Positions 9,143 to 16,997 of a DNA stretch of 34,294 bases are shown here, piece by piece (the stretch's first letter is position 1; every line of letters starts with the position of its first letter). The notes beneath the pieces were generated by a model. The model was not told the DNA's origin. It did not search any database and saw nothing but the letters and a program-made list of their open reading frames with translations. The stretch spans positions 1-34,294 of the forward strand of contig NZ_JAODUA010000034.1 in the NCBI RefSeq assembly GCF_025399895.1, in the 5' to 3' direction. The position numbers and the translations under genes were made by a program. The DNA comes from Streptomyces sp. ASQP_92. Its GTDB lineage: Bacteria > Actinomycetota > Actinomycetes > Streptomycetales > Streptomycetaceae.

Positions 9143-9381
9143 CGGCTTGTACGGAGCATGCAAGGGCCAGACGCTGTCTCGGACCTGCAGGCCGCCTCAA
9201 GCAGGTTGCACAAAGCTCTCATCCGGGCATCTTCGGTGTGTGGCTGGAGCTTTGAGCGCGGAACGTGGGCGGGTGGCAACGTTGGCGGAGCTGCGGGCTG
9301 AGCAGTCCGGCCGACTACTGCGGGCAGTACGGAAGCTCTGTGGGGCTCGGCATGGCCTCCCCCGCTCTTTACTCTCATGAC

Positions 9382-9876
9382 ATGAACGTGTTTGGCAGCG
9401 GTGGCGGCCGGTACCTGGAGATGACCAACGGCGGCACAGCGGTGTTCGTGGACGTCCTGATGCTCGCCGTGTCCGCGCTGGCCCACGAGCCGTGGGATTT
9501 CCGCTTAGCCGCGCTGCTGACGCTCCAGGATCAGAACGTGATGGGGCGTGGGGTGGTCGGGTTCGACCTGGCGGAGCTCGACTGGGGGGACACACCACAG
9601 GAACGGGCCGCCGCCAAGGACTTCCTGCTGCGCGTCCTCGATCTGGCGCTCTCCCGCCACCGGTGGGAGGAACTGACATACGAGCCGCCGCGGGCCGAGG
9701 GGTACCTGCGCACATACCGGGCCATGGTGGAGGAGTTCGACGTCGCGACCGCGAGCGGCGGCACAGGAGTCCTGCCCGCGCCGCAGGAGGCGGCGATGGC
9801 CTCATGTGTACGCCACCGGGTACTGGACGCGCTGCCGTTCTGGGAGGCGTGCGTCTTCTGCACGGCCGGGGTCTGA
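9382..9876 (+). CDS. Hypothetical protein with a TTA codon
   Basis: Starting at ATG 9382 the protein is 164 residues: MNVFGSGGGRYLEMTNGGTA, a hydrophobic helix FVDVLMLAVSALA, then WDFRLAALLTLQDQNVMGRG, an acidic section (FDLAELDWGDTPQERAA) and a mixed C-terminus ending FWEACVFCTAGV with paired Cys. ATG 9352 is an alternative start. Leu42 is coded by TTA at 9505-9507. In Streptomyces this codon is read by the bldA tRNA and is largely confined to developmentally or conditionally expressed genes, so translation may be stage-dependent. It probably acts in the cytoplasm; I do not recognise the family. Confidence 0.6.
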   Translation: MNVFGSGGGRYLEMTNGGTAVFVDVLMLAVSALAHEPWDFRLAALLTLQDQNVMGRGVVGFDLAELDWGDTPQERAAAKDFLLRVLDLALSRHRWEELTYEPPRAEGYLRTYRAMVEEFDVATASGGTGVLPAPQEAAMASCVRHRVLDALPFWEACVFCTAGV

Positions 9877-10004
9877 GAGACACAACCAGTCGGTCTCGCC
9901 AACTCCCGCACAGACACGGTGTTTCCTCAGCCCTGCCGCGCCGCCCCGATGCGCCGCGGCGCATGCCCCCAGTTGCTCAGCTCGTTGCAGGAAGAGCAGC
10001 AGTC

Positions 10005-10040
10005 TTCCTGCTGTTCTTGCCGTTCCTGCTGTTCTTGCCG
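10005..10040 (+). repeat. Two tandem copies of an 18-bp unit
   Basis: The unit TTCCTGCTGTTCTTGCCG is present twice without mismatch (10005-10022 and 10023-10040), followed by a partial TTC start of a third. It lies at the edge of the transposase remnant on the opposite strand and translates as Gln/Glu/Arg-rich repeats in several frames. Slippage duplication in dead DNA is the simplest explanation. Confidence 0.8.
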
Positions 10041-10069
10041 TTCATCCAGTTCGCCGGGACTTCGTCCGC

Positions 10070-10547
10070 CTTCGATGATCGGCAAGGGGTCTCCGTGGTT
10101 GGGCCAAGCCGCCCGCCGGGACAACCGGGAATGCAGCCGGTCCCACCCATGGCGGTCGGTCGCTGTCCCGGACCGCTCGGTATCAGGCTCGGTCACCACC
10201 GTCATCTCGCCCCTGGTCCCGTGCCGCCCGAACACGAACTCGCCGCCGTGCTTGGCCGGGCGCCCCTCTTGCGGCGGGCAGATCCACGGCACCGGAACCG
10301 GCTTGCGTATCACCCGGTCCCATCGAAGCCGCCCCAGCACTTCGATGGGCAGGTCAGCCAGGAGGTGGGCGATGCCGGGGGGCCGTAGCCGGAGTCGAGC
10401 ACGACCGTCACGTCCAGGCCGCCCCACCGCCCACCACTGACTGGCCGCGACGCGCCGTCGGATGACCGCACGTACCTGGTCGCAGGTGACCGCTCCCAAG
10501 GCCCCTCTTTTCGCGGCGAGTTGGCGGTAAGCCTCCCCCCTGGACAT
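10070..10547 (-). pseudogene. Fragment of an NF041680-like transposase
   Basis: Minus-strand reading gives LGAVTCDQVRAVIRRRVAAS, then in a shifted frame DVTVVLDSGYGPP, then PGIAHLLADLPIEVLGRLRW, DRVIRKPVPVPWICPPQEGR, PAKHGGEFVFGRHGTRG and ATDRHGWDRLHSRLSRRAAW. This is the central DDE part of the large Streptomyces transposase group annotated as NF041680, including the catalytic Asp in VLDSGY. Both ends are missing and there is a frame change near 10410. Past 10070 the sequence runs into the 18-bp tandem repeat. The family call is from memory of its motifs. Confidence 0.65.
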
Positions 10548-10604
10548 CTCACTTCGCGGCAGCCGCCCGAGGGGCGGCCACGGTGGTGCGGTGTGGTGGA
10601 GGCG

Positions 10605-11105
10605 CTATGCGAGCAGCGGGGCTGTCCAGTCCTCGAGCAGGGCTTCGCGCTGGCGTGACCGCAGAATCTGGGCCGGCTGCGTCTTGTTCCACCAGTCGGT
10701 CAGGATGGTGGGTGAGGCAGTGCCCCGGACGAAGTGGGACAGCAGGGCATGAGAGAGATCCACTTCACGCTGCGTATACGCGGTGGCGGCCGCAGAGAGC
10801 ACCCCTGTCTCGATCTGGTCGTTCCCGGTACTGATCACTACGGTCATCTCCGCGGGGCTGCCCGGCAGCCAGGCGTCCAGGGCAGCTGCGGCGAAAAGCG
10901 CCCCACGCGTCGCCCATCGCACCAAGACCGATCGAACCGGCACGTGCTCTACACGTAGATCCATCAGCTCCGACCAGGCCCATACGCGTTCCTCGGGCCC
11001 AGTTATCCGGAGCGTCGTCCCGGACATGCGCACACCCCTCCCCTGTGGCACCGGCGGCATACCCAGATACACGGCCTCCTCTGTCACCCAGAACAGGCCA
11101 ACCAT
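10605..11105 (-). CDS. Hypothetical protein
   Basis: From ATG 11105 the protein has 166 residues and begins MVGLFWVTEEAVYLGMPPVP. A TTG start at 11162 would add 19 residues of poor quality. The N-terminal half is beta-rich (VRMSGTTLRITGPEERVWAW, SELMDLRVEHVPV) and recalls PH-like folds. A hydrophobic segment (TRGALFAAAALDAWLPG) follows, then EMTVVISTGNDQIETGVLSA and a helical C-terminus ending EALLEDWTAPLL. The pattern fits a cytoplasmic protein that may contact the membrane. No partner gene is nearby and the function is unknown. Confidence 0.6.
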   Translation of the reverse strand: MVGLFWVTEEAVYLGMPPVPQGRGVRMSGTTLRITGPEERVWAWSELMDLRVEHVPVRSVLVRWATRGALFAAAALDAWLPGSPAEMTVVISTGNDQIETGVLSAAATAYTQREVDLSHALLSHFVRGTASPTILTDWWNKTQPAQILRSRQREALLEDWTAPLLA

Positions 11106-11671
11106 GCAACCAGTCCCACGAGGGCTGGCCGGAGTCGATGAGGCATCCAAGGCTGGCTCCAACTTTCCGGTCGGTACGCGTCACACGGGGCTTCATGGTT
11201 CCCCTGCTTCTGTTCTTCTGCCGGCCCTGATCCTCTACCGCGCGGGCTTCGCTCTCAAGACCCTGTGGGAGTGGCGGTCATCGTGCTGGTCGTCCGGGTG
11301 GTGGCCCTCGGCGCCCGCCCCTACAGGGTGTTAGAGAAGCTCGGTCCTCGACATTTTCCCAGTATGGGTGGGGTGTTGCGGGCTGAGCCGGGGTGGAGAC
11401 GTTCAACCAGCTTGCTATTCGTCATCGCAGCAGACTAACCAGCCCCACCACGAGGCAACCATCGGTCGAAAAGACAGGCTCTGGCGGTCGTTTGAGGGCC
11501 TCAACGCATCAACAACTGTCCCTTCCCCTCCGTACACGGGTGGCGACATTGTCTTGAACGCCGACAACTGATCCCCAATCATGTATGTCAAGGACACCGG
11601 GAACGTGGTGGAGCCCCGGGGGGGGACGATCCCAGGGCGCTCGTCGCTGCAGCGGGTGAGATCCTGAACGG
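11106..11671. other. Intergenic region, no gene supported
   Basis: This region lies between two divergent genes (10605-11105 minus, 11672-12460 plus) and so should hold both promoters. No long frame has recognisable content. GC drops locally around 11340-11480, which is consistent with regulatory or foreign DNA. Confidence 0.4.
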
Positions 11672-12460
11672 ATGAACGACACAACCGCTGCTCTGGCGAC
11701 CGCTCGGTGGCCGCTGACCGTGGCTGCGGAGACTGATTGGCTGCGGGACCTGGCCGACGATGACGGGCTCACAGGCTTTATGCCGCCGGCAATGCCCGAC
11801 GCCGCCTGGGTGCTCCACTCCATGTACGAACACGAACTCGGTCCCACCGACATGTCCTATGTCGCGTATCAACGAGCCGTGCTGAATGGCGGCGGGCCCG
11901 AGGTCATCCCGGGCCTCGATCCCGCGGACGTGTTCGGGGGGACGCCGGGCGAGCCCCTCGGCCCACGGTGGCGCCGACTGCGCTGGGCGGAACTCTCTCG
12001 ACGGACCAGCGATCACGTGGCGCTCGAGGGTCGGCTGCCCTGCTACCGCTCATTCCCCTCGCTCCGGGAGCCGAACGGCTGGCCAGTGGGTATCGCCGGG
12101 CCGTCCGAGGGCAGCCTGGACCGGGCCGACTGGAACCGAGTAATCGACATCCTCACCGCACACAGCCCGCAGGGTGCGCAGACCCGCTGCCTGGCCTACT
12201 ACAACCCGCTTTTGCAGGGGGCTGAGGACTTCGTCAACTTGCATGTTCGAGCGGGCACGCTCGCGGACGCCAAGGCGTTGTACGACCACCCGGAGGAGGA
12301 CGGTTGGACCCCCTCCAACCTCTGGCCGCAGGACCGCTCCTGGGTCCTCTGCACGGACTACGACCTCTGGGCCACCAAGGTGGCGGGCCCCGTCCCGCTC
12401 GTCGAGGCCCTCCTGAACGACACGGAAATCGAGGCCCTCCGACTGCCCTGGGCCCACTGA
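11672..12460 (+). CDS. Hypothetical protein, paralogue of 7243-8091
   Basis: This soluble 262-residue protein shares ordered blocks with the gene at 7243-8091: ETDWLRDLADDDGLTGFMPP, MPDAAWVLHSMYE, EGSLDRADWNRVIDILTAHS, TPSNLWPQDRSWVLCTDYDL and the C-terminus KVAGPVPLVEALLNDTEIEA followed by LRLPW. An extra 35-residue segment after MYEHEL (LNGGGPEVIPGLDPADVF) is absent from the other copy. The conserved C-terminal end suggests a functional site there. The two copies are on opposite strands and 3.6 kb apart, so this is not a simple tandem duplication. The function is unknown. Confidence 0.75.
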   Translation: MNDTTAALATARWPLTVAAETDWLRDLADDDGLTGFMPPAMPDAAWVLHSMYEHELGPTDMSYVAYQRAVLNGGGPEVIPGLDPADVFGGTPGEPLGPRWRRLRWAELSRRTSDHVALEGRLPCYRSFPSLREPNGWPVGIAGPSEGSLDRADWNRVIDILTAHSPQGAQTRCLAYYNPLLQGAEDFVNLHVRAGTLADAKALYDHPEEDGWTPSNLWPQDRSWVLCTDYDLWATKVAGPVPLVEALLNDTEIEALRLPWAH

Positions 12461-12711
12461 TCCCGATCGCCAGCGGCCTGGAAGCAACCAAGTGCGGCGG
12501 TCGATTGGGGAGGAGCAGGGTGAAACGCACAGCCACATGTGCGCTATGCCGGGTGACTACGAAGCTGTTCGCTCATCCCAATGAGTGGCCGTGTCGTCGC
12601 GGGGCAGTGGGCGGCCTATCAGTCAAGGCCACATGTACGGCATGAGCGCTTTGAGCCACACCCAGGCACACCCACGGCCCCCGGGTCCACCGATCGTACG
12701 AAGGACCGGAA

Positions 12712-12905
12712 TCAACTCGCCAACACGGTAAGGTGCGCTTCGAGGCCTGCGTTGAGGGACTCAAAGTGGGGGTCCTGACTGCGGTGGCGCCAGTGCACCC
12801 GCATCGACCCGTCAGCGAGTTCCATCCATGGGGTGAAGTCCCAGGCGTCCTCGCGCAACTCGCTGCCCCAATCAAGGCCGTTGACCCGCCGGAACCTTCC
12901 CTGTA
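12712..12905 (-). pseudogene. C-terminal fragment of a hypothetical protein
   Basis: A short minus-strand stretch reads RVNGLDWGSELREDAWDFTP, then WMELADGSMRVHWRHRSQDP and HFESLNAGLEAHLTVLAS before a stop. The residue mix is that of a real, folded protein, but no start codon belongs to it. It follows the gene at 12911-13414 in a different frame, so it could be the C-terminus of a second gene that lost its front, or of the same gene after a frame change. Confidence 0.45.
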
Positions 12906-12910
12906 CCAAG

Positions 12911-13414
12911 TCAAGTGGTTTGCCCGTCGGGCCTTGACGGGTTCGTCGGCGGTAGCCAGTCCTCTGTGTCACGGTGGCGGCCGAGTCCGACTGCATCGAA
13001 CTCGTCGACGTGATGACTCTTGGTGGCGCCGAGTCGCCGCAGCGCCTGAGAGATCGGAGTGCCGGTCATCGGCGACGGCTCCCTCGCGGCCAGGTGCAGC
13101 GGGCCGAGGACTACCTTTCCAGCATCCCAGACCTGCGCGGTCTGGGCCCCTGCCCCACCCATGTAGTCGGCCTCGATGTAGGTAACCGGTCCTGTCTTCG
13201 AGCATGCGGTCAGCAGGTGATCAAAGCCCGCGGGCGCCTTCCAGAACCCGTCAAGTTCGGGTGCTCCGGCGACCGTGACCACATCGAACAGCACGTCGGT
13301 CATCGGCAAGAGCCAGAGGTGTTGGCCGAGAGGAACGATGCACGCCTCTGCGATGGAGCCGGCCAACTCGCGGAGCACGGATTCGGTGGCGATGACCGCC
13401 TGAAGGCAATACAT
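12911..13414 (-). CDS. Hypothetical protein
   Basis: This is a 167-residue protein with no membrane segment. The body is well formed: VLRELAGSIAEACIVPLGQH, LWLLPMTDVLFDVVTV, GPVTYIEADYMGGAGAQTAQ, VWDAGKVVLGPLHLA and TPISQALRRLGATKSHHVDE followed by FDAVGLGRHRDTEDWL. I recognise the layout from Streptomyces orphan proteins but cannot assign a role. The last dozen residues (PPTNPSRPDGQTT) look like read-through into non-coding sequence. A protein-like tail in another frame follows at once (12712-12905), so a frame change at the end of this gene is possible. Nearby genes are unrelated. Confidence 0.6.
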   Translation of the reverse strand: MYCLQAVIATESVLRELAGSIAEACIVPLGQHLWLLPMTDVLFDVVTVAGAPELDGFWKAPAGFDHLLTACSKTGPVTYIEADYMGGAGAQTAQVWDAGKVVLGPLHLAAREPSPMTGTPISQALRRLGATKSHHVDEFDAVGLGRHRDTEDWLPPTNPSRPDGQTT

Positions 13415-13539
13415 CCCGTCATTCTGGCCCGACGGCTGATCGCGGCGCGATGCCAGGTATACCGAGGTCGACCGGTGCGCCCCTGGCGAATTGACACGTC
13501 TGGTCCCGTTGCTGACGCAGAAGGGACAGCGGGACGTCG

Positions 13540-13730
13540 ATGCCTTCGGTCACACCGGCCCACCCCTCACCCTCGCCGCAGGGATCGCACGAGACCGCGA
13601 CGCCGTCGTCGCCGGTCTCACCCTGCTCTGGAACTCGGGCGTCGCCGAAGGCCACGTCAACCTCATCAAGATGCTCAAGCATCAGATGTTCGGTCGCGCA
13701 GACTACCAAGTCCTAAGGGAGCGAATCTGC
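13540..13730 (+). pseudogene. C-terminal fragment of an ISL3-family transposase
   Basis: The plus-strand reading IARDRDAVVAGLTLLWNSGV, AEGHVNLIKMLKHQMFGRAD and YQVLRERI is the highly conserved C-terminal signature of ISL3 transposases, including the Glu of the DDE triad in AEGHVN. Nothing of the N-terminal three quarters is present. The fragment ends only about 20 bases from the degenerate tRNA at 13752. Confidence 0.85.
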
Positions 13731-13751
13731 TGGCATAAGGTCAGAGTGGAA

Positions 13752-13825
13752 TGGGGCTGGCCGGATTCGAACCGGCGTCCTCCCACATGCGGTGAAGGCG
13801 CGACAACCGCTGCGCTACGAGCCCC
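13752..13825 (-). tRNA. Degenerate tRNA-like sequence (probable tRNA pseudogene)
   Basis: On the minus strand, GGGGCT at one end pairs with AGCCCC at the other, followed by discriminator A. A perfect T arm is present (GCCGG, loop TTCGAAT, CCGGC), and so is a D arm with GCGC/GCGC stem and a GGTT loop. There is one extra base between acceptor and D stem. The anticodon arm is poorly paired and no 7-base loop with T at position 33 can be drawn, so no anticodon is assigned. No CCA is encoded. The retained arms resemble the GGGGCTATAGCGC-type tRNAs found on actinomycete accessory DNA. It could be a decayed tRNA left by an integrating element. Confidence 0.6.
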
Positions 13826-14180
13826 ATCCCGCCCGCGATCATACGAGCAACCCGCGCCTAACGCCCTGAATTTACCCAAGAGGACCAATCACTCAGTGCG
13901 ACGTCATCGCGGAACCTGAGCCAGAATCCGACAACAGGCAGCAGATGTTCAACATTTCGGGAGGCGGCAAGGACAAGCTCGAAGACCCACTGCACTCCTT
14001 GGTCTGTTCCGGAGAGGAGTCGCTATGCGATGGCCAAGGGGCGATCACACAAGACTGGGGGCCGTTTACCGCACATACATCGGGCCGAGCGATGAGGCCA
14101 CCAGCCGTGGGAAGACTGTCGGCGCCCGCCCAAGAGCCCAGGCCGGGAATCATCTCGGCCTGGACCTCGGTGTCCTGCTG
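13826..14180. other. Intergenic region, no gene supported
   Basis: This stretch lies between the tRNA-like sequence and the end of the GyrB-like gene. No frame has recognisable content, and no strong terminator hairpin was seen after the GyrB-like stop codon. Confidence 0.4.
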
Positions 14181-15329
14181 TTAGTGCCGGGTGATCATCG
14201 AGATCCGGGCGAGGACGGTCATCGCCTGCGCCGGGTCGGCTTGGAGCCAGGCGGCCAAGTGCTCTCGGACGGCCTCGGCGACGCAGGCGCGAACTGGCTC
14301 GTTGCTCAGTCGGTCGCGGACGGCCCCCTCGAACTCGGGGCGGTCGAGCTTTACCGACACGACCGCCGTCAGGCCCGCGCCGAGCTGGGTGGGGGTGAAG
14401 TCGGGGTCGGACGGCGTGAGCAACTGTTGCTCACGGGCATAGGCGTTGACCGCGGTCGCCAGGCCCTCACGGAAGCCGAGCTCGTGCGTGCCGCCGCCGT
14501 TGGTGCGTCGGCTGTTGGCGTAACTTGCGATCCGCTCCTCGGGTGAGTCGCACCAGCGGAGAGCCACCTCGACCGTTCCCTCGATTTTGCAGCAATCACA
14601 CTCGAAGACAATCGCGTCGGGATGGAGGGGAGCGTTCTGCTCCGCGGCATGGTCCCTCAGGCCGCCCGGGAAGCGGAAGCGGATGGCCCGGGGCGCCGCA
14701 GGGTCGCGTTCATCGGTCAGGACGATGTCCAACTCACGGTTCAGGAAGGCGAGTTCCCTGAAGTGCTCGGCCAGCGTGTCGAACGAGAACTCCAGCGTCT
14801 CGAAGATCTCGGCATCGGGCCAAAAGGTGATCGCGGTACCGCTGCGGTCGGCAGGTCCGGTGTGCGCGGGCGTCGCGACTGCTTCTCCTCGCTCGTACTC
14901 CAGCACCCAGCGAGCGCCGTCGCGCCGCACCTCGGCGGTCAGGCGGCCCGACAGTGCGTTGACGGCGGCCAGTCCCACGCCGAAGTTGCTGGCCGACAGT
15001 GAGCGCCGGTTGTAAGGCTGCGCCCCGCAGTAGAGCACGGACAACCGGGTCTCCAGCTCAGGGCGTTCGCTGTGACCGGCGTGCTGGACCGGGAGGCCCG
15101 CGCCGTTGTCCGCGACGCGGACGCCGCCGTCGGCGGTGAGGGTGATCTCGACACGGCTGGCAGAGCCGCCGAGGATCTCGTCAAGCGCACGCTCAGCGGC
15201 CTCGAACACCAGGTGAAGCCCACGTTCACCGACCGATCCGACGTACATCCCGGGCCGCCTCCGAATGGCCTCCAGGCCCTCCAGAACCACGATCACGCTG
15301 GCGTCGTACGGGTTGGAGTCCTCGCTCAT
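14181..15329 (-). CDS. Free-standing GyrB-like ATPase plus transducer protein (no TOPRIM)
   Basis: This 382-residue protein matches the N-terminal half of DNA gyrase B along its whole length and then stops. The GHKL ATPase domain spans about 1-215 (VVLEGLEAIRRRPGMYVGSV, LHLVFEAAERALDEIL, GGVRVADNGAGLPV, NFGVGLAAVNALSG). The transducer domain spans about 220-375 (GGGTHELGFREGLATAVNAY, LGAGLTAVVSVKLDRPEFEG, REHLAAWLQADP). It is a natural counterpart of the 43-kDa GyrB fragment. Compared with E. coli numbering, the catalytic Glu42 (here 43), Asp73 (74) and the coumarin-contact Arg136 (140) are kept. The Mg ligand Asn46 is Arg47, Arg76 is Ala77, Lys103 is Gln104, Gln335 is Ala336 and Lys337 is Arg338. 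An ECDCCK motif lies at 243-248. TOPRIM and the GyrA-binding part are absent, so it cannot cut DNA. The start at 15329 follows GGAGGGGG. The gene is solitary; its role is unknown. Confidence 0.85.
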   Translation of the reverse strand: MSEDSNPYDASVIVVLEGLEAIRRRPGMYVGSVGERGLHLVFEAAERALDEILGGSASRVEITLTADGGVRVADNGAGLPVQHAGHSERPELETRLSVLYCGAQPYNRRSLSASNFGVGLAAVNALSGRLTAEVRRDGARWVLEYERGEAVATPAHTGPADRSGTAITFWPDAEIFETLEFSFDTLAEHFRELAFLNRELDIVLTDERDPAAPRAIRFRFPGGLRDHAAEQNAPLHPDAIVFECDCCKIEGTVEVALRWCDSPEERIASYANSRRTNGGGTHELGFREGLATAVNAYAREQQLLTPSDPDFTPTQLGAGLTAVVSVKLDRPEFEGAVRDRLSNEPVRACVAEAVREHLAAWLQADPAQAMTVLARISMITRH

Positions 15330-15757
15330 GATGCCCCCTCCGAGGGTGTCCGACAGAGTTCCCCAGCTTAGGAGTTGTCGGAGAAAACACCAGGTCGGAG
15401 CTAGTTTGACGAGGTCACTGGCGGGCTCCTGAGGGGCGGTCGGGAGCGCCCGGCCGGGAGGGGCGCTCAGTGCTACCGCAGTGCCGCCGCGGGCTTCTGG
15501 GGGCCGCCTGCGGCACCGTTTCGGTCGGCTACGAGGCCACGAATTTCAAGTACGTTCGCCGTCGACCTGGTCCACAGGCGGCCTGAGGCGCTGACAGTTG
15601 AGAAGGAGGAGTAAGAAGGAGGAGCGCGATGCCGCCCAATACGGGCGGCGAGTCATCCGGAAGTGACTTCGGCGTCGGATGCCAGCCGCATGCCGGCCAT
15701 GGCGCGGAAGTCGGCGAGGCCGAGGTGACCGGCATTGCTCAGGTCGTCCCACTTCGT
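15330..15757. other. Intergenic region, no intact gene
   Basis: The first part is the upstream region of the GyrB-like gene. The minus-strand stretch near 15660-15740 reads LGLADFRAMAGMRLASDAE, which looks protein-like but has no start or end. It may be the decayed end of the preceding minus-strand gene (15758-16372). No hairpin stronger than ordinary GC-rich pairing was seen. Confidence 0.4.
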
Positions 15758-16372
15758 TCAGAGTCTGGACTCCTCGCCGTCCCACGTGTCGGTGTCTTCG
15801 CTCGGGTGCTGCTCGACGCTTCCCTCACCGTGCCGGTACCGCAGAACAGGTACTGGCCCCCGGTCGTCCATGCGTCCCACTGCGACGGGAAGCCGCCGCC
15901 GGTCTGCACCACGCGGGGCGAGGGTCACGTCCTCGTGCAGGTGGGCCTCGACAGGGCCCAGGTACTGATGGTGGGCGATGACGAGATCGTCGTCGAGGGC
16001 AAGCAGGCGGATACTCCCGCAGGGGAACTGAAGTGTGAGGCCGGCGGTGAAGGCGACGTGGCCGTCCCGGTAGCTGATGTCTCGGACCGAGCGGATCGGC
16101 TGGCCCACGAACCGGGTCACCGGGACGTCCGGCGAGTTGTGGACGACCGTGACGCCGTAATCGTCCATGGAGTACGACTCGTGGGGCTGGTCGATCCTCA
16201 GCGACAGGCCAGTGCTGGGTGTATGGAAGAGGACGGGGCCGAGCCCCTCCAGATCGAGCCACAGATGCAGCAGTGACGGCTCGTCCTCGGCGTAGTGGTG
16301 CCAGGCCGTGGTCACCCGCAGTAGTCGTTTACCGATCAGGTCGGCAGAAAACAGCTCCTCATTGTCGGTCAC
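15758..16372 (-). CDS. Hypothetical protein, C-terminus probably altered
   Basis: ATG start; 204 residues. The first 155 residues are a convincing beta-rich soluble protein: LFSADLIGKRLLRVTTAWHH, HLWLDLEGLGPVLFHTPSTG, SYSMDDYGVTVVHNSPDVPV, TRFVGQPIRSVRDISYRDGH, LQFPCGSIRLLALDDDLVIA and YLGPVEAHLHEDVTLAP. From there on the composition changes to Arg/Asp-rich, low-information sequence, so a frame change near residue 156 (about 15905) is likely. The shape is that of immunity-type or orphan beta-sandwich proteins. I do not know its function. Confidence 0.6.
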   Translation of the reverse strand: MTDNEELFSADLIGKRLLRVTTAWHHYAEDEPSLLHLWLDLEGLGPVLFHTPSTGLSLRIDQPHESYSMDDYGVTVVHNSPDVPVTRFVGQPIRSVRDISYRDGHVAFTAGLTLQFPCGSIRLLALDDDLVIAHHQYLGPVEAHLHEDVTLAPRGADRRRLPVAVGRMDDRGPVPVLRYRHGEGSVEQHPSEDTDTWDGEESRL

Positions 16373-16997
16373 CGGTCGATGCTCGCACGGCTCTCGTTGA
16401 TCGGGGATCCGATTTCCTGTGCCTCAGCTCCCGAGGCTCTGGCCGGCAGGACCTGCGCAAACCCGGTCGGCTCCATCTGCTGCAGCACCCGCCTCGGCAT
16501 AGGTTCACGAAGACCGGCAGGTCAGCGTCGTCAGCGGCACAAGATATGGACACCGGACAGCACCTATTGAGCCTCGAACTCGGCGGTGACCCGAACGACC
16601 CACGCGTCCTCTGGGTCGAACCACCCTCCCCCGGCCACAACCCCTGCGCCGCCCCCAACAACCCCAAAGCCGGCAGCGGGTCCAAGCCGCTCAGAACGCC
16701 ACCGCCAGCGACTGGCCCAGCACTCGCCAAACTCGGCGTCAGCCGGAACAGCGGGCTCAGAACCGGCCGCTTGGGGGGCTACGGGCGCCATCCATGCTGG
16801 TGCGCGAAATTCTTTCTACACCGTAATCTGTTCCGGCAAGACCCAGGTCGCCGCAGGGTTTTTACTTCTCCGACCAATCCGCGGTCGGGATGAAGGCGAG
16901 GAGTTGACCGTTGCCGAAGACAGCGCGGCCGCTGTGTCGACCTCGTTGCTACCGTGGTGGCTGCTTGAGCCGGCATACACATCGAGAGGTCCACATC
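16373..16997. other. Intergenic region, no gene supported
   Basis: Open frames exist on both strands but are Pro/Arg-rich and carry no recognisable motif. The plus-strand stretch MDTGQHLLSLELGGDPND from 16545 looks more protein-like, but runs into low-complexity sequence after about 30 residues. It may be the start of a lost gene. The region before 16998 provides the upstream sequence of the next gene. Confidence 0.4.

Noticed and set aside
10005..10040. Possible CRISPR-like repeat
   Set aside because: Two head-to-tail copies with no spacers. It is a simple tandem duplication.
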